Assembly (NCBI GenBank): GCA_007922225.1
Contig: ML679959.1
Span: 21,337,230 to 21,401,229, forward strand
DNA length: 64,000 nucleotides
Direction: 5' to 3'
Origin: Emydura subglobosa
Taxonomy: Eukaryota > Chordata > Testudines > Chelidae
Shown piece after piece: positions 1-11,130 of this stretch (position 1 is its first letter; each line of letters begins with the position of its first letter). The notes beneath the pieces are model-generated. The model was not told the DNA's origin. It did not search any database and saw only the letters and a program-made list of their open reading frames with translations. A program made the translations under genes and the position numbers.

Positions 1-1384
1 CCAAGCCTCGCGCTGGGTGGGAAGCCCAGAGGAAGCAGAATCTAGTCTCCCACAGCAAGGACTGCTTATCAGGAAAGCTGCTGAAGAGTCATTGCTGCCT
101 GGATCCTCGGGGGAGGTAGAGAGATCTGCTTTGCTTTTATTTTTTTTTAAAGAGCCTGGGATGCTCATCTTAGGTCCCTCAAAACTCCTGGGGAATTAGA
201 AACCCAGCCCCCTTTCAAGACTCTATTTACCTTTTGCCTTGCAACAATGGGGTGCTTGTGGACTGTAGGATTATTTTGTTTGACTCTTTCATATTGGAGC
301 ATTGTTTTATATCCAAAAGTGGGGAGAGTGCCTCCCTAAGACATAGTGAGAGGGCTGTCCTAGATGTACAGCCTATGCCAACCTCCTATAAAGTACCTGC
401 TCTCTCAATATCTTTTCCCCCCCATCCTAGCCAGTTGGTTGCAATGTATTTGTGTTAGTTGATAGAATTCACTGTGAAATCTTTCTCGACATTCTCAAAG
501 TTCACATTCTTCTTCCTAAGCCCAAAGAATTGTGCATAAGACAGTGCCTATTGGTTAGAGTCAACTGAATACTTTGTTGTAAATGAATTACCCGGTCAAT
601 GACACCCCTTTTTCTGTTTGGAAATAATTTGTGAAGCATATCCTGTTTTTTTCTGATATAATATTATTTTTTGCACATCAGTTTGGATGAACAATTTTCA
701 GCCTGTATGAAAACTGATCACTTCTGAGTATTCACTGTTTTGATATTCATTGTTCACTACTTCTAGTGTGTGATTAGTCGGTGAAGTCTTATGGTATTGT
801 TTCTGTTCTCTGATGGAATAACACTCCAGATGACAATCTCTCCAAAAGAGATTCAAGATGTCCCCAAGAACAATTCTGGTGCAGATACTAAAATGTGTAT
901 ATATTCACATGATTATTTGCACTACTATTCTTGACACTTTTGCTTTGCAATGACATTCTTGCAAACAAAAATTTGCTCATAGGAATGCATGAAATTCACT
1001 CCTATTAAGAGGGCCTCCATAATGCTTACCTAGTAATCCTGAAAGTGATGCATAGATCTTGTGCTGACCTTCTGAATTTCACCAAGAAAGAAATCAAAAT
1101 GGGTCATGGATAATCGTTACTTGAATTCTCAGTTCTTATGCAAAAGAAAAAACCCAGATACAGTTTTCCTCTAGTCAAATTTTACACATTTATGTTATAA
1201 TTTGCCCTTGTGAAATTTCCAGTATTTCTTATCCTGAGTCAGGGTGAGTGCACCGACATGAGAATTCTCATTATTTTGGCACTTCTGCCTCTGGTCGTCA
1301 TTGAAATAAGGAAGAGTAGAAGTTGATGAAATTATTTTTCTTTCTTGTTGGAGAGGACTACATTAGTGAACCAGGGACCTTTAT
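1..1384. other. Unique A/T-rich non-coding stretch
   Basis: I see no gene, recognisable repeat or RNA here. Open frames near 17-199 and 234-458 are short and have no familiar protein features. The sequence is ordinary A/T-rich vertebrate DNA with scattered T runs. Confidence 0.6.
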
Positions 1385-1481
1385 GTTCATACTTGCAGCA
1401 TCCACGCAGGGTAATTATAACACAGGGTTGTGGTGCATGCTGCCCTGCAGTCTGCAGTGCTGGCAATGTAGACATGCCCTA
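1385..1481 (+). mobile_element. Right-end fragment of a TGTAGACA-type MITE
   Basis: The segment ends in GCAATGTAGACATGCCCTAA, nearly the same end as seen at 11114-11130 (GCAATGTAGACATACCC) on the Harbinger copy in this window. Only the right end is preserved and no left end is visible. It carries no coding capacity. Assignment to the Harbinger-derived MITE group rests on this shared terminus. Confidence 0.5.
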
Positions 1482-2212
1482 AGATAACTGAGCTAAGCTA
1501 ACCATAAATCAGCAATCTGCACTGAAATAATTCAGGAACTTGTGCCACTGCGTATCTCTAAAGCACAGTGCTATGGTTGTCATGGTAAACATCTGCCTGC
1601 AGTGAATAAAGTACCTTTCAGTCTGGTTCAGCAAATAGGCCTAGCTTAATGAAACAGGACTTTGGCTTTTATTATTTAGGAAACACACATTTGCTTGGTC
1701 AGTTCATCTTGTAGCTTTTCCTGGAATGGGAAGGCCTACAGGAGGAATGTGAAATCAGTCACTTGAGAATGAGAGAAAATACCTGGCTTAATAACCTTGA
1801 CTTGACTGACTTAGTTCTTTCGTGGCACAGTGAGCAATGTGAAATATACTTGGTTCTTTAGCCAAATGAGCTCTTGAATTATCAGTCTGACCCCTGCAGC
1901 TTATCAAGCATAGTTCCTAAAGGAGTATGTTATAGTGGGAAAAAAATCTAGCTTGCTTTAACAATCACATAGTGCAGTAAATATGTCCCTTAGGGAAGTT
2001 CAGTTTAATATTGTACAATTCTGGATTTTCCCAGAATCAACCAAGTAACTCATAGAAAAGATACATAGAAGCCAATGCAAGAATTCCACTAAGATACTGA
2101 GTCCAGTACCCCCTTAGAAGTGAAATAGTGCTTTACCTCACAAATAGTTCCAGTGACTGGAACTGGAGTACTCACCACGAGTGAGGCTATTACCATCTAC
2201 ATCACTATGGTC
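1482..2212. other. Unique non-coding stretch
   Basis: No gene or repeat family recognised. Composition is ordinary and A/T-rich. Confidence 0.55.
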
Positions 2213-2303
2213 TGGCGTACACCCAAATTTGCACTGGTTTAACTGAAACTTACAGAAGTAAGCTAACACACTACTACCAATTTTAAACCAGTTCCCTCCT
2301 TAA
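2213..2303. mobile_element. Possible small MITE fragment
   Basis: A segment containing GCACTGGTTTAACTGAAA and, further on, TTTTAAACCAGTTCC. These form an imperfect inverted pair like the short non-autonomous DNA repeats elsewhere in the window. The ends are not clear, so this is tentative. Confidence 0.35.
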
Positions 2304-4498
2304 GATAGAGAAAAAATCAAGCTTTTTTTTTGAGTATATATTCATTTAAATATCATATTCCCAGCTGTTTCCAATGAAATGAATATGTTAATTCTAAATT
2401 ATCAAAACTGCTCCCAACTCCTGAACTACATAATATGTTATAAATCTAAACTAAATTTCCTTCTTATACAGTATAATAAGGTCCATTTGTATGGATAGGT
2501 ATATATTTATATTGATAATATTTTAAGGTTTTGCCCATTTAATATTAATGTGTATTCATTTCAATAGAGATGATCATAATGAATGTATGGTATTCAGGGT
2601 AATGATATATATACTTCATAGAATTTTCATTTTCATTCTGCATTAGTTAAGAATTAATTAATGAGCACTTGTGATGTTACTCAATTGTTGAATCACCATT
2701 TCCCTCAAAGGAAGGCAACAGCAGAATTAGCTCACTCTTTAAGTACTACAATTAGAGGCAGCTACATGAAAAGCATGAAGAGTTCAGCCACATTAAAGAA
2801 TATTATTGTACTGAGACTGTTATGCAGTGGATGAGCTTTTTGCGTGACTGCAGACCATTTGAAACTAATATGTTTTTCATTCCATCTTACATATTGTACT
2901 AGCGCTTCAGTTACCCAGGGTTCCTTCCACTTCAGCCACTAATGTCAAATATCATATTTTGAAGGTAAGATTGGGCCTGTGATTTTAATATCTCCCAACA
3001 CCAGAGAGTAGACACACTCCTAAGGCACTTGAAACCTTGCGGATGTTGTTTTACTAATTTCCTACTAGACCTTTTTTTTTTTTTTTTTTGCTAAGGAGCA
3101 ATTAAGACAGTTTACAATTAAGCCATGCAGCACAACAGGGATTGCATTTCTGGGTGGTCATCGCTCACACTTGCTGGAAGTATGAGGTGAAGGCCATTTT
3201 TGATGTACCATAATCCCTTGGAAGCGTACTCCATGGGGCGTCAACTAGCTATTGTGAAATGGAATTTTTAACTCTGGTAGAAGACCTACATTGGCACACA
3301 CTCATTGGGCATCCAATCTTTCCAATAGGCTGATTAGAAGAAGGGGCAATTTACACGGAAGTCTGAAAAGACTAGAGATCAATAACGCATTAAATAAAAA
3401 CATGAGAAACATCAACAAATGCCAAGAAATAAGATATTACTGTATGCCTTAGGGCGAGTAAGAATTGGATGGGAAAATCAAAAAAAGAAGGGTGACCTTC
3501 TGCAAAAGTCTCTTAAAAGCAAGCTCGCCATTCCTGAAAAGTTGAAGTTGAAGGCAAGGAGATGACTCACATGCTTAAAACTAGGCATGTGCTTATATAC
3601 TTTGCTGATCTGGGACTTAAATGTGCTGGGGCTCCGCCATGGACAAATTTAGTTAAAGACAATGGAGAATTTAAAAACTGGGGGGGGGGGGGCAGGAACA
3701 AGGGCAGCCAGATAAAATAATGAGTTGGGCCCTGTCCAGGAGAAGAGCAACTGGCCTCATCCGTGGTACAAACGGACAGATGAGGTTATACAGGAGGAGC
3801 CAGCATTTTCAGCACTCCAGCTAAACAAAGCTCAAACTTGCTTACTGTACATTAATGTTTACTAAATAGCAGAGAGGTGCAAACAAAAGCCGGGCAGTGA
3901 TGATTTCTTCAGGTTGTGGTTATAAGAAAAAAGGATGATTAGAGGATATTCAGCCACTTCAGCACTGAATCATTGCTCCTCTGTTCAGCTGCATGGCCTT
4001 CACAACAGGACAATAGGGATGCCCTTAGCTGAGCAGCTCAAGGGTGTATGTGCTATTGAAGCTTTCAGTTTTGTTGGCTGAGCATCAGCATTCCAGCGCC
4101 TTCTAGTTACAAATCAAAGTGAAATATTTTCCATTTCCATATATCTTGTCTGATGTTTGCTGTAGAAGAGAACTTGATTCGTGATCATATTATTCAATGG
4201 GAAGCTAAAAAACTCCTTGTCCAAAATGATACTTCGTGTACCACACCCCTCTGGTTCTAGTGCAGGTACAACATTCCCTGTGCCAAAACTATCTAGGCCT
4301 AATTAGGAAGGTGAGGTTCCAAGTAAACCAGAAAGTTTCTGGTCAGGTTGTGAAGCCCTTCGTCATACCGGTGAGCAGTTACAACTGAACCGAGAGGGAC
4401 AGAGCTTGTGAAAAACTATTCACCGGGACAAGTAAGAGGTTCCCAGTCTAACTCTTAATAAATAATTGATTACACCATTTCATTCAGTCATCTCCTAG
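2304..4498. other. Unique A/T-rich stretch with homopolymers
   Basis: No gene recognised. It contains an 18-base T run at 3072-3089 and a 13-base G run at 3680-3692. The part at about 2640-2890 is repeat-free, with several TAATTA-like cores, and might be conserved non-coding DNA, although nothing in a single sequence can prove that. Confidence 0.5.
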
Positions 4499-4560
4499 GG
4501 CCTGATCTAATTCCCACTGAAATCAGTGGAAAGCCCCTCACGGACTTCACTGTGATTAGC
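4499..4560. repeat. Short palindromic repeat fragment
   Basis: Begins with GGGCCTGATCTAATTCCC and carries a central CACTGAAATCAGTGG-type motif, as in the other short palindromes of this window. It lies directly against the long-TIR element at 4562. Confidence 0.45.
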
Positions 4561-4561
4561 A

Positions 4562-5246
4562 CTCAAAAGTTAGCAAATGCCTGAATTAAGGTGCCTGTGC
4601 AACCTTAATTCAGCCCCACTGTGCATATGCCTTATTTCATTTAATTATATGACCACATCCTGTGTTTTTTCCATAGGACCCCTGCCTGCCTCATTCAGTG
4701 CACAGGGTGGACAGTGCTCGTTCAACAAGCAGCTATCCAATATTTTTCTTTATCTTCGTTGCTCAATGTGTGGCCCCATGGTTTATTTACTGCACACCAT
4801 TCAAAGCCTGCTTTGAAGACAGAGTTATTAATTTCCTCATAGGTTTTTCTATGGATTTCAGCATTATAGTATCTGAGTGTTTCACAAATGGTCATTCTTC
4901 GCAACACCCCTCTGAGGGGAGGAAGTGGGCATTATATTAAGGCATTCCACTGCCTTAGCCATAAAACCATTCTTTGTCTTCCTGCAATCCCCTGCCTCCT
5001 TCAGTACACACCTTCCAACGTCTGCAACAAGAGAGGCAGGGATCCTACAGACAACAGCCTTCTTGATTACAGAACCCTGCTTCATCGCGAGAGCAGGTTC
5101 ATCCGTGCACTGAATGAGGCATGGGTTCTCAGGAAAAAGTAATATATGATCACATAATTAAAGACTTCATCATAATGCGCACCCATGGGGGGGTTGAATT
5201 AAGATTGCACAGGCCTCCCTAATTTTGGCATTTCCTAACTTCTGAG
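4562..5246. mobile_element. Non-autonomous DNA element with about 165-bp inverted ends
   Basis: The left arm (4562-4731) and right arm (5087-5246) are imperfect reverse complements over about 160-170 bp. The left starts CTCAAAAGTTAGCAAATGCC. The right, read in reverse, starts CTCAGAAGTTAGGAAATGCC. Deeper in both arms lies a shared TGCCTCATTCAGTGCAC-like block. About 350 bp separate the arms and encode nothing recognisable. Neighbouring overlapping short frames on both strands are by-products. Another copy of the terminal 110 bp lies at 22991-23098, so the end sequence is dispersed. Long arms with a non-coding centre suggest a foldback or MITE-type transposon. The superfamily is not identified, and no clear target duplication was found. 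Confidence 0.75.
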
Positions 5247-5508
5247 AGCTTCATTTGACACAATAATGTTCTTTTAACACTCCGTGTGCTGTGTGTGTAT
5301 GCATGCATACCATTTCCTAGAGTATTCAAAAAGCAAACTGAAAAAACCTAGAAAGTCCATTATGTGGCATCACATCTACATGGGTCATCAGCCGGTCTGG
5401 AATCTGTAGATCCACCACACAGACCTCTGCCACTTGAGCTAACACAGTAACTGACATCAATAGTAGGTTGTCCTCCTGTATGTGCTATCAGCACTAGAGA
5501 GGGCTGTG

Positions 5509-5524
5509 ACACACACACACACAC
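5509..5524. repeat. (AC)8 microsatellite
   Basis: Eight AC units, read directly. Confidence 0.9.
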
Positions 5525-5559
5525 AGAGTGGGTTTTATACAGAGCTGCTGACAGCAGAG

Positions 5560-6430
5560 GAATGGTGAGACTCAGGAAGATTGGGCTCCATTCCAGACTC
5601 TGGAGGCCAGGCACAGACTCTTCTACCTGTTCTCCTCAAGCTTAACTCCTTATGCCCTGTCCCTTCCAACTGTCCCAGTCCTGTCCTCCTCCCCACCCAA
5701 CTCCAGGTCCTAGTCCCAATCCTGTTTTCCATGTCCCTATCCAGTCCCAATCTCTATTTCTCAGGCTTCCTATCCCAGGCCCCTTGTCCATCCAGGCCCA
5801 GTGTCCCCATTCCCTCAACTCCTTTGATCCCAGTTTCACTCCCCCCCAACCAACTTGTTCCAACTCTCCCCTCACCTGTTACCGATCCCAGTCTTCTTGC
5901 AAAACCAGTTGCACCTCCCAGTCCAGGTCTCCTTGTCCCATCTACTCCTTCTCCTCACCCCTGGTCCAGCTTTTGTCCCCTCTGCTTTCAGATCAGACAG
6001 TTTAATCCTCCACACTGTCTGGGTGCCTGCAACAGGCTACCTGCTCTCAGTTCCACTGCCCAAGCCCATCCCATTCCACTCTGGAGCAACCACTACAGTA
6101 ACAGGGAAAGTCTAGTTTTGCCACTGTATCCCTGGGCTGGAGGGAGCATGCTCAGATGTTCTGTGGAGATTAATGATTAGTCGTGTCAAATGTATGCGTC
6201 GTAAGTGGATACAGCACTCTCAGTGTCGATGAAACCTGGAGATATTTTTTGCTGCTAAAATCAAAGAAGTCTCTACTGAGCATACGAACTGTGATTTGTT
6301 TTTTTTCCCCAAAAGTTTATAACTTGGCCAATTTTGGGCAGATTTCTTCCGGGATGGCAAAAGATATATCTTTGACAAAAAAGCCACCCCCCTGCCAAAT
6401 ATCAAGGCCCTGTTCCGAAGGATGGGGGCA
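5560..6430 (+). repeat. C-rich block plus GAGCATGCTC segment, copy A
   Basis: From about 5600 to 6000 the strand is a degenerate array of CCCAGTCC/TCCCAGTC-like units. This explains the proline- and serine-rich 199-codon open frame at 5581-6180, which is not a plausible gene. The block continues with TATCCCTGGGCTGGAG (6127-6142), the perfect palindrome GAGCATGCTC (6144-6153), and a tail containing ATAACTTGGCCAATTTTGGG (from 6319). The same order of parts is found at 23100-23785, so the two are copies of one dispersed element. Class unknown. Confidence 0.65.
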
Positions 6431-6700
6431 CTAGAGCTGGCCAAAGAAAAGATCACTAGAATCTTGTAACATAGGCAAAACAATGTATTTCTTCCCTAGT
6501 CTCATTCTTGGAAACAACGGCACCATTTTGGCTGAAATTTTCCAAAATAATTCAGCCTGAGGTATCTCCTGGCATGTAAAATATTAGCCTTAATGGTTAA
6601 AAATTGGGAATGCTATAAGCCACTCAAACCAGAGTCTTATAATGGGACGTGTCGGGCAACCTGAATAATAGACAGTGCTACCAGCTCCACCTATAATATG

Positions 6701-7216
6701 CAGGGGTGGCCAAACCATGGCTTGGGAGCCACATTTGGCTCTTTTACATTTCAAGTGCGGGGTCATGGAGTCCCCTAAAGCACCCCCGCCTCCATTCTCT
6801 GCCTGCCAGGCTGGGGTGGGGAGTTCAGGGCTTCTGCCCAGCAGGGAGAGGGGTCTCAGGGCTTCAGCCCTATGGGGCATACCTGCTGAGGCTCAGGGCT
6901 TTAGCCCTGCAGCAGGGTGATAGTGCTAGGGGCTTCTGCCCCACAGGAGGCATCTGCCAGGGCTCAGGGCTTCTGCCCCATGGGGCATGCCTGCCAGAGC
7001 ATCAGCCCTGCAGGGAGGGGGGTGTTGGAGCTTCTGCTCCATGCGAGGCACTTGCTGGGGCTCGAGGCTTCAGCAGGAATACCCCCCTGGGGCAAAAGCT
7101 CCCAGTCCCACCACCACAGTGCTGAAGCCCCGAGGCCCGGCAAGCGTGCCCTGGCTCTCAAACTTCTGAAGATTGCCGCATGCTGTTTGGAGGGTCAGTA
7201 AATTTGGCCACCCCTG
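6701..7216. mobile_element. hAT-type MITE with internal GC-rich repeats
   Basis: Both ends carry a perfect 14-bp terminal inverted repeat: CAGGGGTGGCCAAA at 6701-6714 and its reverse complement at 7203-7216. CAGGG-type ends are typical of hAT elements. The flanks TATAATAT and TCTAATCT resemble a decayed 8-bp target duplication if shifted by one base (6 of 8). The 516-bp body is GC-rich and made of degenerate units like GGCTTCTGCCCCATGGGGCA. It has no transposase, so it must have depended on an enzyme in trans. Open frames here, up to 139 codons, only reflect the GC-rich repeats. Confidence 0.8.
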
Positions 7217-7596
7217 TCTAATCTGGAGTAGTACTAACAGCAGCAGCCTTATCACAAACCGGTGCCATGTGTACTCCAAAGAATGTCACTCATTCTGAAT
7301 TCCCACTATTCAGACCCAGTCATTGGTGAATGACATAGAGCACGTTTTCAATGGAGCTGAAAGCAACCATACGATAAGTAAACACTGTTAAGCTAGATTT
7401 ACTGCTAGGTTCTGGTGACAACAGCAGTTCTGTATTTCTCATCCCTGAAGAGGATGATCCGCTAGAAATGGTCGAAGGAATAGATATAAGAGGCAGGGGA
7501 TGGCGGGTTTGGGCTGCTCTGCCTCTCTCATGTAAAAAATGGAACTAACATGCCTCGGAATGAATTTGAAAGCAAACCCAGATCTGCAGACAGGGT

Positions 7597-7680
7597 GAGA
7601 TTTTCAGCTGGTGTACGTAGGCAGGGATCCATGGACTTCACCAGAGCGATGCCAATTTATATTAGCTGCAGATGTGTCTT
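7597..7680. repeat. Short palindromic repeat
   Basis: Left arm TTTTCAGCTGGTGTACGT faces right arm ATGCCAATTTATATTAGCTGC around a GGATCCATGGACTTCACC-like centre. This is an imperfect inverted repeat of the hairpin family seen throughout the window. Confidence 0.5.
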
Positions 7681-7766
7681 ACAATATGTTATTCCAATTA
7701 ATGCCCACACGTGTGTTCTGCGAACCTCACTTCAAATAAACGGGCCAGGAGCTCCTGTTGTTTAAA

Positions 7767-7838
7767 ATCAGGACTAACTTCACAGAAGTGAATGGAGTAG
7801 ACTGGTGTAAAACTGGAGTGAGAGAAGAATCAGGCTTA
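7767..7838. repeat. Short palindromic repeat fragment
   Basis: Contains ACTGGTGTAAAACTGGAG and the end GAAGAATCAGGCTTA. It is one half of the hairpin family found complete at 44518-44620. Confidence 0.5.
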
Positions 7839-7974
7839 ATATCTGCAAGACGGAAAACATGGCAGCGAACAACTTAATCTTTTGAACACAGCCAGCGCCA
7901 TTAGAGTCCTGCAACCCCACCTGCACCTGACTGGGCTCCCCTACAAGTGTTGGGTCTTGGTTGTGTCATATTGG

Positions 7975-8300
7975 GGGAGGGGGAGAGAGAGAGAGAACAG
8001 ACTTTTTTAGGCTCAGGCTGGATCAGCATTTCCCCCTCCTGCCTGTAGGGTTGGTGCCACATGCCCTGTCCCTGCATGCCCTGTCCCTGCTGGCAGCTGC
8101 CACCTCACTGCTGTGTTTGATGCAGAGTGAGAGTGCTCGGGTTTCGCACTGCTCCTCACCCCACAACACAGAGAGTGCAGCAAGGTGGCAGTCGACGGCA
8201 GGAGCAGGCCACCCAACTGCTGCCACCACACTGGCCCCATTGACACAAGGGAGGCGAGCCGGCACCACAGGCAGGACAGGATGGCAGAAGTGCTGACTTA
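7975..8300. repeat. GC-rich islet with a 15-bp tandem duplication
   Basis: A local GC-rich patch opens with a GA-rich tract and contains two perfect adjacent copies of ATGCCCTGTCCCTGC at 8061-8075 and 8076-8090. Open frames on both strands (up to 111 codons) overlap without any recognisable domain. I regard it as a decayed repeat of unknown type. Confidence 0.45.
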
Positions 8301-8985
8301 GGTTCAGAAGAAAGGTCAGGGGAAGGTTGGAAAATAACTTCAACCTCTCAGGCTTGGGGTGGGTAAGCCTATGACCGGTTCAGGTCTAAATATTAGGTTT
8401 CTAATGACTCTGATACCTAAGTTTCTGGTGCATTAGTGATGCATTAATTTGTCCACAAAGAACTTTAGTCTCATCTGCCTACTTAACCTGGATGTAATTT
8501 ATTTAGAGAGGCAGATGCTCAGGAGGTGAAAATTAGAATAGTTTCTTTAACTTCCATGGAGCTTTGACAATTTACACAAGCTAAGTTTTGGCCCATAACA
8601 AATATGGCCAGTTCTGACAATTTTAACACAAGCCTTGTGATATTTGGTGCTTTTCTTAAAGGCTTAGCTCCTGGAATCATGTTATGTGAAAATCTCAGCT
8701 TTTGTGTGTATGTGTTTGTTTGTTTGTTTTTGTTTTTAAAGTAAGTTCAGTCCTCAAGGTAGAGGAGAAAAGCTTGGAAATATGACTTCTAAAGGCTCAA
8801 AAATCAGAAGACAAATAAAAAGAATACAGAACATTTTTTAAAATCTCATGGTTTTGGGGCTTAATTCATGATTTTTGAATGCTTGGAACTGACAATACTG
8901 CCATAATTTTTTTTGTAATGAGACAGTGTCAGCTAAAATTTAGCTCTGAATTTACATTTTGGTAAAACAAGATTTTTTTTTTTTT
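8301..8985. other. Unique A/T-rich stretch
   Basis: No gene or clear repeat, apart from TTTG units at about 8715-8735 and a T run ending at about 8990. Confidence 0.5.
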
Positions 8986-9002
8986 TTTTAAAAGGCCAAA
9001 AA

Positions 9003-9065
9003 AAGGGTTTCCTTTATTTATTTATTTATTTATTTATTTATTATTTTATTCAAAAGGAAACCCTT
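9003..9065. repeat. TTTA microsatellite in the loop of a 13-bp inverted repeat
   Basis: The arms AAGGGTTTCCTTT (9003-9015) and AAAGGAAACCCTT (9053-9065) are perfect reverse complements. They enclose a (TTTA)n tract of about 37 bp. Confidence 0.85.
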
Positions 9066-9784
9066 GTTTTTCAACCAATAAAAATTTTCCTACAGTGGCT
9101 GGAACAAACTAAAGCACTGCAAAACTAAAAGCAAAAGAGGCTATCGAGAAAAGAAACTGACTTCTCTGATTTATATTGTGGAAGCTGAGAGAAATGTAAG
9201 TAAACAAACACTGTAAACGTTGACAAGAACATTGGATTTTTAAAACCCTCTGCGTTTTAGTAATCTAAGATGTTACTACCATAAGCACAGACATTTGTCA
9301 TTTATGATGTGATTTTTAAGCTAATAGCTCCCCCTTATAAATCTTGTATTTTGGAGTAGGACTTTTTAATACATTTTTAAAAATCAGATATACTGATCAA
9401 TACACACACAGATTAACACGACATTCTTTTGCTGATACTGATGCTGAGAGCTTTTCTATTGATGTCTGTATTACGAGACCTTAGGTTTATAGCTAGAGCC
9501 CTACAAAACTGTGGATATCCATGGACCATGTTTGCAGCTCACGGATGGATGTGGATCTAAGTTTTATAGTAACACTAGATGCCTCAATACCAACCTTTCA
9601 TGAGTTATGGAAACTGCAAATATAACTCAGAAAAGAGCTTTCATTCATTTGGAGAAAACTTGATTCTTCATCATATAACTGTAAGCAAAGTTTACTTCTT
9701 TTAAACTACATGTATAGTAGAGATGGATCCCCCTCCCACAGTACTAAACATCTCTGAACTTCCAGGACATTTCAATCCAAGTCT

Positions 9785-9872
9785 GAATTTGAGGGCTTGA
9801 ACACATCTCTGTAAATCAGACCACTGAAGTCAGTGGATTTGCACAAGCATAAATGAGATCAGAATCAGGCCT
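9785..9872. repeat. Short palindromic repeat fragment
   Basis: Contains GACCACTGAAGTCAGTGG followed by CATAAATGAGATCAGAATCAGG. This is the right half of the hairpin family, with the terminal AATCAGGC motif. Confidence 0.5.
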
Positions 9873-10204
9873 ATTGACTCTATGAAAAATGTCACGTATG
9901 TCAGTACCTTGCTTGTTGTCATGGAAAAACACTTCTCCTCCCTTCTACTCCACTTCCCTTTGTCCTCTTCCAACCCCCCTTCTTTATCAGATAATACAGA
10001 AAGGGTATGCCTTCCCCCAACAAATCTTCTCACTGGAATGGAGACTCCAAGTCTATAAAGGATGCTTCCTCAGGCTGATCTGCATCCCTGATCCAAGATT
10101 ATGTGATTCCTTTCTAATGCAGTTCACCATCAGTCTGTGCAATTCCCTTGGATTCAGCTTTGTTAGTTAATAGTTCCATTACTCATTTCATTTCAATTTA
10201 ATAA

Positions 10205-10281
10205 GGGAGATATTATCCAGTTTCTGATCTCAGTTACACTGGTGTTCTGCTGGATTTCAGTGAAATCAGAATCTGGCCATG
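10205..10281. repeat. Short palindromic repeat
   Basis: CAGTTTCTGATCTCAGTTAC near the left and GAAATCAGAATCTGGCCA at the right form an imperfect inverted repeat, with ACACTGGTGT between them. Confidence 0.5.
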
Positions 10282-10439
10282 GATAGCTTAATAAATATTA
10301 GTCCGTTGTTAAAAACAGACTGACATCAGTTCTTAAGAAGAACCCCAATCAATCTGAATGTGAAGTCTGCTTAAAACGGATGTTATGATATAGCTCAGAT
10401 TTAATAAATAATGCAGCCCATTTATTTACCAATATATAC

Positions 10440-11130
10440 CAATCTCAAGAGAGTATTCATGCGCTTCAGGGTCGGGGACAGCTCTGCGGAAAGTTCAAGG
10501 AAAGTGGCCTTTCACATATGAAAGTTCTGCAGCCACAGGTCATCATCCCACAGCTTCATAATGATACAGTCCCATCAGTCTGTGCCTGTTTCCTGGGACC
10601 AGAACCAGCGCTCCACCAACTGCAAATGATGCATAACAGCCTGCAGCAATCGGGAATTGTTCTGCTCTATGGCTTGTAGCAGGGCAGCCTCAGTGACATC
10701 GCTGTTGTCTGTGCTTCGGGTTCTCTCTCACCTTTGAAAATAATCCACGATAAGCTGTGATGTATTTGTGATGCTCACAATAATAGTGCAGAGTTGAGCT
10801 GGCACCATGTCTCTGCAGCAATGGCAAACGCGTGGCATAAACAAACAGCACGAAAACCAGTTTCCTGTTTGTTTGGGGCAAGAAGGGAGTGGGAAGGAGC
10901 ATAGCATCATGGGACAATGAAAATCTTCCCAACAGCCTCCGTGACTAGTTGCACTGTGGGATAGTCACCCACAGTGCACTGCTTTGAATGTCGACCCAAG
11001 CATGGTAAGTGTGGACACATGAGCCTGGCGCAAGGAGCGTGGTGTGAACACGCTCCTGCAACTTCTAAAAATCGGCGGGTGAAAGTCGATTTAAAGTAAG
11101 TCGACTTCACTTTGCAATGTAGACATACCC
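10440..11130 (-). mobile_element. Truncated Harbinger-type DNA transposon
   Basis: The outer 5' end, read on the minus strand, is GGGTATGTCTACATTGC (from 11130). It is followed by a CpG-containing leader with GTCGACTTAC and CACTGTGGGTGACTATCCC, and then the transposase remnant. The same type of terminus caps the small MITEs at 37335, 40159 and 56483. This copy therefore ties those MITEs to a Harbinger-like source. The 3' half is missing. The target duplication cannot be read because only one end survives. Confidence 0.6.
10452..10905 (-). pseudogene. Decayed PIF/Harbinger-type transposase, N-terminal part
   Basis: Reading the minus strand from about 10710 down to 10452, one frame gives a transposase-like protein. 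It includes an EAALLQAIEQNNSRLLQAV stretch, then LVERWFWSQETGTD, a TGA in place of an expected tryptophan, MKLWDDDLWLQNFHM, another TGA, and KATFLELSAELSPTLKRMN. The W-D-D-x-W-L-x-N-F-R-M then F-x-E-L-x-x-x-L-x-P-x-L order is what I know from Harbinger/HARBI1-like transposases ahead of the nuclease core. The DDE core is absent because similarity stops at about 10450. Upstream in another minus-strand frame (about 10728-10905) lies a QLCTIIVSI-like segment that may be its earlier part. It is a dead copy, broken by two stops, frame changes and truncation. Confidence 0.72.

Noticed and set aside
4577..5142. Cluster of 60-84 codon frames on both strands
   Set aside because: All lie within the inverted-repeat element 4562-5246, where mirrored sequence opens frames on both strands.
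5581..6180. 199-codon open frame rich in proline and serine
   Set aside because: It is the translation of a degenerate CCCAGTC array. The strand is C-rich, overlapping frames are open too, and a second copy of the block at 23100 does not keep the frame.
6706..7125. 139-codon open frame
   Set aside because: It lies wholly within the GC-rich interior of a hAT-type MITE and reflects tandem units, not a protein.
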